Assembly: GCF_026212465.1 (NCBI RefSeq)
Contig: NC_080049.1
Span: 37,137,885-37,201,884 of the forward strand
Length of the DNA: 64,000 nucleotides
Direction: 5' to 3'
Source of the DNA: Amaranthus tricolor
Lineage: Eukaryota > Streptophyta > Magnoliopsida > Caryophyllales > Amaranthaceae
Shown here: in pieces, positions 18,275-31,225 of the stretch
How the letters are laid out: each line of letters opens with the position of its first letter
How positions within the stretch are numbered: the first letter of the stretch is position 1
Program-made: the position numbers and the translations under genes
Notes under the pieces: model-generated
The model's database searches: none
The model's input: the letters and a program-made list of their open reading frames with translations, nothing else
Told to the model about the DNA's origin: nothing

Positions 18275-18880
18275 ATGTTGTGAGAGACCGTCTTACTGTG
18301 AGATTACTTGCATAAGAGTAGTCCATTTAGTCAAATTATAATCTTTTACGATACACGATCACAAATTGATCAATTTAAGGTCATAATTGAAACATTTAAA
18401 TTCAAAATTGATATTTTTAAAAAGTTATAACTGATTATTTATAACTTATTACTTGAAAGTCATAATTGACTACTTTAAAATTTGTAATTAATCTCTTTAA
18501 AGTTAATAATAAACTCGTTTAAAATTATAAGTTGTTATTGATCACTATGCAGGTGATGACTTATAATTTGACAATACAAGCTTAAAATTGATTATTTTTA
18601 GATTGTAATTGATAATTTTTAAACTTATCAATTTGTTATAAATTTATAATTGATCTTTTTAAGGCTTGAATTGATTACTTTAATGTCGAAATTGAACTTT
18701 AAAATGATCATTGTTGATTCATTTAAGGTTATATACTTTAAATTAAAACTGACCATTTTAATGTTAAGATGGATCACCTTTAATCAAAATTAATTTATTT
18801 GAAAAAAAACTTCAATTTTGGCTTGCTCATTAGTAATTTAGTATGTCTCATAATGAGGTCGCCACTTACAAGTTTTTATG
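18275..18880. mobile_element. AT-rich MITE with degenerate roughly 22-bp internal repeats
   Basis: The left end GAGACCGTCTTACTGTGAGAT and the inverse of the right end (GCGACCTCATTATGAGACAT) are similar. In between, phrases of the form ATAATTGATCATTTTAA recur every 20-25 bp, strongly diverged. A shorter relative lies at 29,690-29,860. The architecture (TIR-like ends around a short-period array) parallels the MITE at 1,150-1,392. Confidence 0.45.
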
Positions 18881-19468
18881 TAAAATTATAAACACAAAAA
18901 TCTTGTATGCCACTTGTATGGACGACCCATTAAAAAATTTAAATTTTTTGACACTCACCTAATCCGGCTTAAAAATGTCAATTCCAACATTGAAAATTCA
19001 TACTCAAGTTTTAATATTCTTTCTTCAAATGTTTAACTTTATTTTTAAGTATCTATTTCAACCCTTAAAACACTCATTTAAGACTTAAAATGTCAATTTC
19101 AACTCCTAAAACTCTTACTTTAAGTCTTAATTTTTCTTATTCGCTTGAATTTATTTTTTACCAACCTATTCTAACCATTTAATGTCTATTTAAAGACTTG
19201 AAATGGAGTTATTAACAAATGGGTTCCTTAGAAAAGAAAGTGCACCTTATTGATATGAGTAGTCTATCACTTTTTTTTCAAGCTAAATATAAGATATTAC
19301 ATGAAATCTCTACTTCAAAGTTTAAAGTCCCTACTTCCTACTCTTCATCAATGATTATACTAACTACTCCAACACTTGAAATGACTTCTCCAAAAGTTTT
19401 AGTTGTCAATTTTAAGAAGTAAAATGTTTATTCTAAGATCTAAAATGTCAATTCTAGATTTTAAATAG
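18881..19468. repeat. Degenerate short-period repeat tract
   Basis: Words like CTTAAAATGTCAATTTCAAC recur irregularly from about 18,970 to 19,460. Too diverged to define a unit. The 67-codon frame inside shows repeat-derived residues and no family match. Confidence 0.35.
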
Positions 19469-21093
19469 AAAAAAAGTATCAAAAAGTATTTAATAATTTT
19501 TTTTTAAAAAAGTACCTAATAAAAAAAATTTTGCCAAATAACTAACAAAAATTTTTCTTTTTAAAAGAGTATCAAGTAACAGTTAGTGTTAAGTTGACCA
19601 TTTATTATAGCGTTGACTGGCACATATGGTTTTTCATTTGCTTTTTCTTTTTGAAAATCCTAACCCATTTTCATTTGCTTATTCAAAATAGTTTCTCACT
19701 CCTATAATTCTCCATCTTCTTCCTCACTAGTTCGAACACCACCATTAGAGACGATTCATGCTTCGCCCAAACAACCATTTTTTTGCAATTTAAAAGTTCT
19801 TATTTCTTTACTATTTCCTTACTCATCTTCACTCACTCCCCTCTGCGAAAATCTTCAAGTAAGTAATCTTTGCCCTATTTTTTTTTTTTGAAAATTTGGG
19901 ATCATTTTGTTGAATTTTACACTTTTGCTTTAATTCTTCTTGTTGGATTTGCAATTGGATTTTGATTTTTTTTCTTTTTCTTTCAATTACTTTGTTTTAG
20001 GTTGTGTGACCTCATGTAACCTATTAAGATTAGAATTTACTTTGGGGGTTTTTTGTGGCAAAATATAATATTACTGTGTATGATTGAAAGGGTTTTAGGA
20101 TCAAGACATTAAAATAAGAAGTTTGTTACCTTGAAATTGCACATTTGATTAAGAATGATTGTGGTTTGGATGATGTGGGAAGGATTTGATGTAAAAAAAA
20201 GTGTACACTTTATTTGATGGGAGAAGTGAAATTAAAAATGATAAAGATATCCTTTACTTTTTAGAATCTCCTAAAATTGATAGATGATACACTTGTATAT
20301 TGTACATGGAGGGTATAATATGGGGGAAAAATCCTAAAACAATGTGGTAGAAGTTAATGAGGGACAAGTGATGGGAATTGTAAAGAGCTTGGTCATTACA
20401 ATAAGACTTGCAAGAATCCACACAAATCAAATGAAGCATCCACTAGTGTAGCACTAATTAAAAGAGGAAGACCAAAAAAGCATCCTAATACAGCTTCACC
20501 AATTACATCATTACCCTTACAGCAACTCAAACCACAGTCAGAGCCCCTGAATCAGCTCAACCAATAACTACAACAACCACTACAACCATTACAACTCCAA
20601 CTAACAGTGCTACCACTTCATTCATTGCCAATTGTGGTCAACGAAGGGTTAAACATGTTACAAGGAGAAAGAAGCCGGACAAGTCTATACCAACATAAGG
20701 GAGTCAACAACAATCAAGTTATGTTAATGATGTAGTAGACCAAAGTAGTCAAGTTTGAAACTTTCATATTTTGTGTTTGTATTGGATAATTATGAAATTT
20801 TAGTTGTGTGAGTCTCTAGGCTTGTATTGACTGATGTTTTTATGTTGTATTTGTATTAGAAGATGTTCTTAGAGTTATATATTATGTTGTGTTCTTGGTA
20901 CTTTTTTGAAAAGAAAAATTTTATTAGGTATTTTTTAAAGATGGACAAAAAAGATAATAAAAAATTTAACTCCAACCATTATTTGATTCTCTTTTAAAAA
21001 AAAAAAATTTCATTAGTTATTTTTTGTCAAAATTTGTTTTATTTGATACTTTTTTTGAAAAAAAATTTTATTAGGTGCTTTTGACACCTTTTT
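19469..21093. mobile_element. Mutator-like element MULE-2, 1.6 kb, deletion derivative
   Basis: Left (19,469-19,605) and right (21,093-20,955, read inversely) ends match over about 130 bp, both containing GTATCAAATA- and CCTAATAAAA-type words, TTTTGNCAAA, TAACTAA and TTTTAAAAGAG. The interior has a C/T-rich leader with a GTAAGT donor (about 19,860), a MuDR PB1-like fragment and a transposase C-terminal fragment. The core is deleted. No clean 9-bp TSD was seen. The right TIR ends about 140 bp before the PDH start codon. Confidence 0.7.
20119..20700 (+). pseudogene. MuDR transposase remnants (PB1-like and zinc-knuckle tail)
   Basis: 20,119-20,280 reads, with one stop, as a PB1-like region: VCYLEIAHLIKNDCGLDDVG, then KNDKDILYFLES-like residues in shifted frames. 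20,366-20,545 reads NCKELGHYNKTCKNPHK followed by KRGRPKKHPN, the zinc-knuckle and AT-hook tail of MULE transposases; the first cysteine of the knuckle is lost. A Thr/Pro-rich end follows. The DDE region between them is absent. Confidence 0.7.
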
Positions 21094-21234
21094 CATTAAG
21101 AATTCGTGTTATCATTTCAGTATATTTACTCCAATATCGGCCTGCATTGAGTTACTCCAATTTCCAATCTTTACTTTCATTCATTCACTGTTTTCTCTTC
21201 AATCCCATATTCTCTCCTGTAAATCCCTTCAACA

Positions 21235-24200
21235 ATGGCGGTTCTTCATCACCTAATCAAATCCAAACCCCTCACGACCCTCCTTCGCCCAATTTCAACC
21301 CCAACCCACCACCATTTCTCCACCGATTCCTCCAAAACCCTAACAATCGAAACCAGCGTACCTTACAAATCTCACATCGTCGAACCTCCACCTACCTCCA
21401 TCGATACATCATCCTCCGAACTTATGAATTTTTTCCGTGATATGGCTCTTATGCGTCGTATGGAGATCGCATCCGATTCTCTTTACAAAGCGAAATTAAT
21501 TCGAGGTTTTTGCCATCTTTACGATGGTCAAGAAGCTGTTGCGGTTGGTATGGAGGCCGCAATCACGAAAAAAGATAGTGTAATTACGGCGTATAGGGAT
21601 CATTGTATATATCTTGCTCGTGGAGGAACTCTTCTCGGTGCGTTTGCGGAATTGATGGGGAGACAAGATGGGTGTTCGAGAGGGAAAGGTGGGTCGATGC
21701 ATTTTTATAAAAAGGATTCTGGGTTTTTTGGTGGGCATGGAATTGTTGGTGCTCAAGTTCCGTTGGGTATTGGACTTGCTTTTGCTCATAAGTATAATAA
21801 GGAGGATAATGTGAGTTTTTCAATGTATGGTGATGGTGCTGCTAACCAAGGACAGTTGTTTGAAGCGTTGAATATGGCTGCACTTTGGGATCTACCTGCT
21901 ATTTTGGTTTGTGAGAATAATCATTGTAAGTTTTCTGGCAGTTTTTGTAATTGATTGCATGAATTATGATTTTTTGTTGGTTTTGGATTATATTTGTGTT
22001 TTACTTGTTGCGGTTTGAATTTGGTCGATTTTTCATTTTTGAGTTGTCTTGGTTGAAATTGAATTTTTATTGGTTTTTTTTAATTACATTTGTATTTTGA
22101 TTTGATTTTTTTTTTTGTGAATTTGGTTGATTTTTGCGCTGCGTTGGTTGAGAATGAATATTTTCATTTGTTGGTAGTTTTTGTTGTTGATTCTGTGAAT
22201 TATGAGTTGTATTGGTTCTAAGAATGTAACTGTATTTTGATATGGTGCTTTGTTGGTTGAAAATGATTAGTTTTATTTGATGTGATGTTGGTTTATGTAG
22301 TGATTAGCTATGGTTCTTGAGGAATTTTGCAATTAAAAGATTATTTACTTTTTAGGTGATGTTGGTTTTTGAGGTGCTTAGCTATGTATAGAATAGTTTC
22401 TTGCAATGTGATGTTGGTTTTGTAGTTGTGATTGCTACAAAAGGATTAGCTTTTTTCAATGTATCTTGGCATTTAAGGTGTGTTTCTACCAATAAAATTG
22501 GTTTTTTCTATTGTGATCTTAATTTTAAGGTATATTGCTACAGAAAAAATAGGTTTTTAAATGCGGTGTTTGTATTTGAGTTCCAATACTACAACTGAAT
22601 TGGGTTATTTTTAATAATATGCTGTATTTAAGGTGCATTGCTACAAAGATTGTTTTTTTCAATGAGATACTTTGGTAAGATGCGAGGAACCCATTATTTT
22701 TCTGAAGGAGTGTCTCTTGTATTGGAAACAATTTATATCCCACACTCCAAGTTTGCAGTTAGAATTTTGGTGTGTTGTATCGTTCAAAACGAAAGTCTAG
22801 TTCCGTGGAACTGGATCTTTGATGAAAACTTCATTCCTCACTCACATGGAAAAACAGAAAACTCAATAGGATATATACGTGCTAATTGAAACAGTTAAGA
22901 AAAATTTCCTTTTTTTGGATATTGAAGGATCTGTTGCCATTGCTTACTGTTTTGTGTTTAATTAAGTGAGCTGCTTTTAGTTGGTGGAAATTTTCTGCAG
23001 ATTTGCAATGTTTGAATAATTTATTTGACGTTTTATTGTTGAATGTAATCATGGGCAATTCTAGTTGATGTTACGGAGTGATGTTAATTGATTATGGTGT
23101 GCATTTTGTTTCAGATGGTATGGGAACCGCAGAGTGGAGGGCTGCAAAGAGCCCAGCTTATTACAAACGTGGGGATTATGTTCCTGGATTGAAGGTTGGA
23201 TACAATTTAGTTTTTACATTTTGTTGACTGGTTTTATGTCTACTTTTTAAAGCCATATATGGTTATTAGAACACATTTCTCACATAGCAGAGGTGCTAGA
23301 CAACTTTTCAATTTTAAGATGAATTTAGTTCCCGATTAATGACGAAACAAAAGGATGCCAGTGCTACTACTTTGTTTTTTATTAATTGTAATTGTAAATG
23401 TTGTTGAAATGCATGTATCTTTGCATGAGCAACATTATCAAGGCAGTGGGAGCTATCTGCATCTGATTGCATGAATGACTGTATCACATGTTAAAAACTT
23501 CAAAGAATTTATGTAAATATTCTAATTCTATTGTATCTTTGCACAAGTACATACACGGTCCGTTTGGTAATCAATACTAAAAAGTAGGAATGGTAATGGA
23601 AAGTTAGTGTAATTTTAGGAGGAATATCTCTTGGCAAGTTTAATGGTCATGGTTTTACTCCAACAATCTTATTTTTATCTCTAAATTCATTCCAATGTAT
23701 TACCATTTGAACGTATGGTATTAAGTGGTAATGGAAAATTGTGAAAAAAACTTTATGATCAAAATTTTATTACCATTAAAATGACATGATATATATATAT
23801 ATATATACACACATATATATATATATCATAATTTTATTCTTCAAATCATTCTCATTCCCACCATTTAGTACCGATTACCAAACAGGCACAAAATATTGGT
23901 AGGTAGTTGCTCCCTCTGTTCCATAAGGATATTTAAGGTCATTGTAGCATCAAAATGTGTGTACAAGGATGGTGCTGGAGAGACTTTAGTTGTCTATTTT
24001 CTAAAAGCGCATGCTAAAATGTTTTTTTTTTTTGGATTTTTAAAAAACATTGCACCTTGGCCCAGGCATACCCTGTGCCTTTCCCCCTCCTGTGCGCCTC
24101 TTGACGCCGTCACTTGGTCTTGAAAAAGCTTTTTTTCTCGCACCTAAGTGTGCTTGGAGGGAGAGTGTGGTAAAGGAACACTAAAAACTAAAAAGTAAAG

Positions 24201-27200
24201 TGGAAGGGAAACAACACATTGTTGAAAGAGGAATAATTTATCTGTAAGTATACATGATGGCTTATAGTTTGTTGCTGTTGAAAGTCATAATACCCTTGAA
24301 CAGCTGAACTACATAGAAATATGTTGCATATAGTGAAATAGTGTCCTATATTATTTGTTTGTTATTTCCAGTTTCTTATCTCCCCAATATTTATAATTTA
24401 TGTAACAAAATTTTGATGCTTGTAATTGCAAAACTTTAATTTGGTAGGTTGACGGTATGGATGTATTGGCCGTAAAGCAAGCTTGCAAGTTTGCAAAGGA
24501 ATATGTTTTGAAGAATGGGCCTATTGTAAGTTTATGTTTTTAGCATCAACTCCCTTATTGTTGTGCTGAGAAATGTTATTCCAGAAGTTCTTACAACTTT
24601 TGTGACATGCAAAGCTACTTCAGCCTTGTTTTCTTCATCTGATTAATTGAAATCAATTTTACTGAGTAAAACTAAATTGTACTTATCAAACTGTTTTTGC
24701 TGTTTGAAATTGAATGGTACTTGTTAAATTTATTTTTACTTTCTACAATCTAAAATCATATTTTACAGATTCCGTACCATGTCTTCTATGCAATGATTTT
24801 TAATGATCAAACCCATTGTTGCTTATGTAGACTTATGTTTATAGGATCTAATAGTTTTAAACTTGAAGAGAACATGTATTACTCTTAGCGCTGTATATCT
24901 TGTTTTCTAACTGCGCATTATATGTGTTTTATAATAGTCTTTTTCTCTTTAGATCCTTGAGATGGACACTTATAGGTATCATGGGCACTCCATGTCTGAT
25001 CCTGGAAGCACTTACCGAACACGTGATGAGATATCTGGAATAAGACAAGTAAGAGAAATCTCTAATACTTTAAAAAAGAACTAAATTTTCAATTGAATAC
25101 ATACTATTTATATTTTATTCCTTGACAGGAACGAGACCCTATTGAGAGGGTTAGAAAGTTGATATTAGCTCATGATATTGCCACTGAAAAGGAGCTGAAG
25201 GTATTTTTTATCATAACACATTAGTTTTTCAAATTCTTGAATCTTGGGTTTAATGAATAAAGTGCTTTTAAGATGTGCAGTTATGACATTTACTGATTTC
25301 CCGTGAACCCTGAAGTTTTGGGTTGAAATGTTGTTTTTGACCTCCTTTCTCTTTTGCATCTAACCATGCAGGATATTGAAAAGGATGTTAGAAAAGAAGT
25401 AGATGAAGCTATTGCTAAGGCTAAAGTAAGAGATTGTCTTATATGTCGTAGTCCACATAAAGATTGTCTTTTGATTTTATTCATTTCTCTTGAACTTCTT
25501 GGTTGCTTTACTTGTTGCTGATTTGTGAATGGTGTTTCCAGGAGAGTCCCATGCCGGATTCCTCAGAGCTTTTTACAAACATCTATGTGAAAGGTTATGG
25601 GGTAGAGGTAAATTTTAAAAACAGTTCCTTCAATTTACATTTTGTCTTCTTTGTTGGCACTCAACTTATCTACTTGCTTTATTGGTTTTAAATGTAGTTT
25701 TTGTTCTCAAAGGTCATTGCTAACCATCATTTCTCTAGTAATTAGTGACTACTTGAATGTTATATTCATTCTTTAGAGAAAAAGCTAGTTTCGAGAGAAG
25801 AGATACTTTGGTTGAGTGTGAAGATTAACTCAAAAGTGGATTTACCATATAATAAAATTGATTAATGCCCTATAGTGTGGTTTATGATTTTGAATGGTGA
25901 TTTGGATTTATTTTGTATGGAAAATAGTAGGTTCTTGCCTACTTGGTGATCCTATAAGTCTTCAATGGGTATTGGAATAAAGATTCCTGAGATACCTCAT
26001 TCATTAATGATCATTTAATTCAGTGCACTTTATGCCTGAAGCTTTTGAAATATATGTTGGCAGGAATATTATTGTCTTATTGTCTGAATTATCTTTCTTT
26101 CTAGACAGTTTTTTTTGACTTGATGGTCAGGTTGATGCTGTGGTTATTTTAAGGATGGAGTTCATATATGACCATGCCATGAACTATTGGCTTGCAAACT
26201 AGGGGGAAAATAACATTTTTAGTGCAGGAGTGAATCTGGATTTAGATTCTGTACGGAGCCAGTCCATGGATTGCATCCTCAAAGAACATACCAATTATTA
26301 CCAAATGATTTAAGTTGAAAACCTTCCTACTAAATTTTATAAAATCCAACTCGTGAGCAATAGGCTGTCCGATTCTGTAAACACTAGAGATGTGTAGATC
26401 CCTAGTAAAATAGAATAGCTGTAGTCAGAGAAGAGGCGTTGACTGTATCAGGGGTAACTGATGTAAGGTACAAATAACACAAGTGATATTCCACTGTCAG
26501 GAGTCTTCATCTATTGTTTCAGGTCTGTACAGATTTTATTGAAAAACAACCCAGGCAATAAACAAACACATTGGGCTTGCATAGGCTGAGCTCTTCATAG
26601 AGTTTTGAGCATGATGATTATATGGAGCCACCCACCTTCCATAATCTCTAGATATGTTATTACATTCCTAAGCATGTAGGACATCAATAACCAAGTGTCT
26701 AAGTCTTGATGTAATAATTGTACTCATTTATTCGCCGACCTTCTAGAAACTCTAGATCTGCTTTTACTGGTCAAGAGCATGTGTGGCTTGAAAATAACAA
26801 TCTTGTTAGATAGTGTGATTCTTAGATTTAGACCACCCATACACCAGGGAGAATAAAGATTTTCTAGTCCATGGACACTTTCCGCTCAAGATCTCTAGTG
26901 CTTTTTGTTTGCTTTGAGAAGTTTCTTAGACACGCTAAATAAATAGCACTGGACAGTGAGTGCCATAGGAGATAATGAGGTGCTTCAAGAGTGGATGCTT
27001 GTTGTACTTGCTTGATGAGAAGTCAAGGAACTACTCAAACAATTACTGAATAGAGATCAAATTGACCTGCAAAATTCAGAATGGGTAATATATGGTATCA
27101 TGCTTAGGATGATAGGTAAATCAGGATTCTGTAGAATTTGATCTAATTGCTAGGGAGTTATTCCGTAATCACTGCAAATTCGCTAGTTGATAAAGGGCCA

Positions 27201-29096
27201 ACTTGCCTTAATCCTTCCCTTGCTGAAGAATCATTAAATGTTTAAACTTGCTTTGATAAGGGTGGAATGGGAGACTCAAGTCACACAAGTCATTACAATT
27301 TGATGAAAGCCCTAGGAAATCCCAACTAAGATATTATGTGATAAAATAGGCCATTCAAGAGATGAGTTTGTTCTAGAATAGCCTTTAATTAATCAGTAGC
27401 TATTATAATGCTATTATATGTCTCCAAAGACGAGATGGTAAATTGGTAATATCTATAAATCACTGAGCTCTATGAGCAAGAATTTTATACATATGTATGA
27501 TTTATACCAAATGAAGTGTTAAGATACTTGGGCTGTAGATTGATAGAGGCACAACTCACTAGCAGAACACTAGGCTTATAGAAGCTAAATATAACCATCA
27601 AATGCATTAGCTTTGATCAGGCTCCATGCTTGAAGAAGATAGCATTAAAACCATCGAAACCTGAACGCTATACTCAATAGTAAAGCGTATAGCCCATCAA
27701 CTCTTGTGTGGCGACACGAGTAACGTAGATGTTAGACTATATGGTTTAATATTGGTATGTATCCTGACATCAGAGGGTTTCTATTAAAAGAAATGTTAAA
27801 AATGTTCCATATATTCAAAATGTCATGCTGGAAGCTTATCGTTGAAGCTGAGTGCAAAAATGAGGAAAAGAGGCATTGCGATGGTGGGGGAAAGTTTTAT
27901 CCTGAGAGCACTTGTTTAGGAAAAGTGCAATGCGCATTTAGTGGGCTCCAGTATCTTGTTGGTGAAAACTGTCAGCATCATGGTGATGATACATGGATGA
28001 GAAACTTCTAAAGCTACTTGTTTGAGGAAGTAAGATGACGATAGAGTTTATCTAGTTATGCACACAAATGATTTGATTAGGGTAAACCATGAAGGTGATA
28101 ATATGCATCTGGAAAAGATTGATTGAGCTTTGTGGTGCGTCATGGAGGTGAGTCTTCAAATTGAATCCTCTTGGACGTGTAGAAGTGAGGAGCAAGGAGT
28201 GAAGACCTGGTTAAGATGATTGATGGAGCAGGGAAAGAGAGCATGTACAAACGACAAGCTGGTGTTGGACAAGTAGGGTTTGATTTTATTGTTAAGTGTT
28301 TACTATCTCTGCCTCTTTTACATGCAGTGATGTATGTAAACTATATTGTACATTATGGTACCAAAGTGGCTGACAGTTTTAGTAGGATGATTGATATTCG
28401 GAAAATTTTCTTTGAAGCAATTAAATTGGTTATAAATTCAGGAACAGAACACAAGTTTGTGAAGATAAGAAGATTAGCTGTATACTTATACTATGTTGTA
28501 TTAAATTTTCTATGTATGTTTGTGATCAGGATCTGCTATTAATTAAAGCTAGAGAAGCGTGCAAGTTTGGATGATGAATATAAGCATCTTGTTTTTTATT
28601 TCCCCTTTTTTTTGTTTTTATTGTTACCCAATTAGCCGACTCTATATAGTTGGGATGAAGGTTTCGGCATTGTTGTGCTTGACACAATCTTGTGGTTGAT
28701 GTTGCTGGAGAAGCACAATTTTTAAGTTATTAAATATAAGCTAGTTTAAAAGAGTTGAGAGGTTCAGCAAAGGAGCATGGGTAAACATTGTGAATAGTGA
28801 TGAATATGGAGCTGTCTGCTGATTACGGTCATTGGCCCTTCACCCGTAGAAAGTGGTTTTGATCTTGATTCTTCCCTATCAAACAAACTGAAGAAATAGC
28901 AGAAAGATTTTGCAGAAATCTGTCTGTCTTAGAACTGCTGATGTCTACACTTGAACAAACGAAAGAAAAAAGTCTAAAATATAGAACTGCTGATGCTGTG
29001 CTTTTATACACCTAAAAACTATTACTAATTTACCCGTGTTTTCTTTTGCAGTCATTCGGCCCCGACAGAAAAACACTTAGAACTACATTACCATGA
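21235..29096 (+). CDS. PDHA: Pyruvate dehydrogenase E1 component subunit alpha, mitochondrial
   Basis: E1 alpha with E1 beta forms the thiamine-diphosphate decarboxylase of the mitochondrial pyruvate dehydrogenase complex, feeding acetyl-CoA to the TCA cycle. Exons: 21,235-21,925; 23,115-23,194; 24,448-24,525; 24,953-25,048; 25,129-25,200; 25,372-25,425; 25,542-25,607; 29,052-29,096. All are GT-AG and in phase; 1,182 nt, 393 aa, the normal plant length. Residues 1 to about 45 are rich in Ser/Thr/Pro/His with few acids, a mitochondrial transit peptide. The ThDP motif starts GDGAANQG at 199 and ends at NN 228-229. The regulatory serine loop [20 protein letters not shown] is at 290-309. The C-terminus is [14 protein letters not shown], as in plant E1 alpha; the 15-codon last exon restores that ending. 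The mitochondrial rather than plastid form is inferred from the [20 protein letters not shown] region and overall match. Intron 7 is 3,444 bp and holds retroelement debris; AATAAA lies at 29,151. Confidence 0.96.
23555..23886. mobile_element. MITE in PDH intron 2
   Basis: GTCCGTTTGGTAATC at the left pairs with GATTACCAAACAGGC at the right, enclosing about 330 bp that include a (TA)n run (23,788-23,826). ACA may be the 3-bp target duplication. The superfamily (Harbinger or hAT) is not settled. Confidence 0.55.
26480..27420 (-). pseudogene. Decayed L1-type LINE reverse transcriptase fragment in PDH intron 7
   Basis: Read on the minus strand from about 27,390, frames give GYSR, then SLEWPIL, then [10 protein letters not shown] and MTCVT with frame changes, then SAREGLRQG, then YHPK and later a GGLNLR/YYIK-like block. 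These follow the order of plant L1 reverse transcriptase (SVEWPFL, LGFP..FI, CVTTV, GLRQGDPLSP, FADD region, WxxYYIK). The FADD motif is decayed and stops abound. Antisense to the gene and spliced out with the intron. Edges are approximate. Confidence 0.55.
27620..28700 (+). mobile_element. Retroelement-like debris with an RTE/SINE-type tail in PDH intron 7
   Basis: 28,634-28,672 (AGCCGACT, then TAGTTGGGATGAAGG, then CATTGTTGTG) resembles the 3' end of plant RTE LINEs and their SINE partners, which read GTGGGATAAGGCTTTGTTGTTG. Two open frames upstream (27,757-28,011; 28,216-28,542) show no recognisable domain. It may be the 3' part of an old plus-strand non-LTR element; this is tentative. Confidence 0.3.
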
Positions 29097-29150
29097 GAGG
29101 ATGTGATGATCTTATGTATACTTTGAATGAAGATGAGATGGAAATCTCAA

Positions 29151-29156
29151 AATAAA
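29151..29156 (+). terminator. Candidate poly(A) signal of PDH E1 alpha
   Basis: AATAAA 55 bp after the stop codon, followed by a T-rich stretch. Confidence 0.5.
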
Positions 29157-31222
29157 AGGTTTTGACTCGATTATTTTTTTTGGCGTGTGCTATTTCTGTT
29201 GTTCTATACAGTTGGTTTTCCGCCCTCCTAAAGATTAGGGCAACTTTGCCTACTTGCTATAGATCACTGCACAGCTTTGGATTCGGCACATTATTGATTA
29301 ATTGAATATTGTAAGTGTGCTTAAGAATTAGTTTCATATGCAATTTGATCAGAGTTTTATTACAAACCAGACGTTTGAGTTCTCTTTGGCACTTAATATT
29401 ACAGACAAATAAGAACCCAAAATGTTGCTGCTTGTAATGATTCTTTTTGACAGACTTATTACTAACAAATAACAATGGTCTATTCCTCACCACAGGTTCG
29501 GATAAAGAAACACCGACTTTGGGTATCAATTTTAAAAGAAGCTTAATTTATAAATATTTTTTTATTATGATGGGCTTTCTTTATTTCAGAATAAGTATAA
29601 CTATTTGATTCGGTTCAGTCCAAATCACCAATAGGCAATAGGCAATAGGACCACTACATAAAAATTCTAAGTAATTAATTTTTTTAATTATAGCAAGTCT
29701 TGTATGAAATCGCCTTATTATGAGATGAGTTCACGTAATCAGGCTATTATTCTAATTGATCATTTTAGAATTATAAGTGATCATCTTAAGATTGTAAGTG
29801 TACATTGGGTCAGTCCAATTGAGACAGTATCATTGTAAGATTATCTCAATTGAGAAATTGTGTTTCAATTATCTGGTTTTTTAAAATTGAATCTTTGATA
29901 TTTCGGAACGGATATTTTTGCACGCCCTTACCTATATAATGTTATAAGTTTATAAGCTTATTAGCTGTTGAACATTGATCTGAGATATGCTTCGAGACCT
30001 TCATTCTCCACTTCTGTGGTTCTGTTCGTGTTGCCAAACATAGAAGTATTTCACACATTTGACGTAGATATTGAAAATTATTTCTTATATATTCTTTTGT
30101 TTTATTTTATTTCTTTTTATTACAAATTGATTAACTCTGTTGTATGGTAGCAAAATTCCTTGTCTTTCTAGATTTGGTATATTATCGGTGCCTGTTAATG
30201 TTAACTAATAAAATTCCTTTTTTGTACTAGTCAATTGTAATGATGTTATTGTTTAAATTTACATTATGCTAATCTGAAAAGAGTTTACATTTTAATTAGG
30301 GTGAGATTTTTCATTTATTTATGTCCTACTTAATAGTTTTCAGGTTTAGTAACACAATAACTAAAAAAAACTTGAATAAATAAGTCCGTTTGCAGAAGAG
30401 ATGATCTTCTGAACAACACTTTTTAAATTGAATTGCCAATTGTGTTTTGGATAGTTAAAATTTAGCATATCTTGCATTGATGATTGTGTATTGTGTTCAT
30501 TCAAATTAATTTTAAATTAAAATTGTAATTTCTCAAAAATACATGATCCTTCTATTATTATACATGGTGATGGTGTGTGTTTGACACATGAATTTTTTGT
30601 GTGTTTTTAATTTGGGAAACATAATAGGAGTAATTGTTAGTAGTCGGCTTTCCAGCTGTTAAAAAAGGTTGTTTTTGTAAGATAAAAGCAAATAAATTGT
30701 AGTAGTATGAGTAGGTATTTCATTAGCGTTAGGGTGTCGTAGATGTATTGAATGTGTTAACAGTTAATTAATTTAGAAAAGAGAGTACTTAACAGTAAAA
30801 GAAGCCAAGAGTGGCATTTGGTTAATCATAAGTCATAACCACATTAGCCCATTTGTATAAGCAGGCATAGTGTGTTTGTGTGAGCGTTTGGTTTAAGCAT
30901 TAGATTATTGGACACACTTTATTACATGGAGTATGTACTCACGATACTTAGAATATATTGAAGATGATGACACCTCTTATTTCTAAAAAACAAATAAAAA
31001 AAAAAAAGTAAGATTAATGTTGTGTTTGTAACTTAGTAAGTGCAGAGTGCACGTGCATGAACTAATCCAAAAATAGTACTACTACTATTAATTAATTCCT
31101 ATTATATTATTATTATTATGGAAAACAGCACAATAAGGCCCAAAATTGGGTCTGATATTAGGTGCGCCCGTGCCAATTGTTTTGTAATCTCAATTCTAGA
31201 AGTAGCTCTTTCTTTAAATTAT
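29157..31222. other. AT-rich intergenic
   Basis: At 29,690-29,860 lies a short relative of the MITE at 18,275 (TTATTATGAGATGAG near the left, GAGACAGTATCATTGTAAGAT near the right). The rest shows no gene or clear repeat. Confidence 0.4.
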
Positions 31223-31225
31223 TTA

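Noticed and set aside
21496..21823. Minus-strand frames of 79-97 codons
   Set aside because: Antisense shadows of PDH exon 1.
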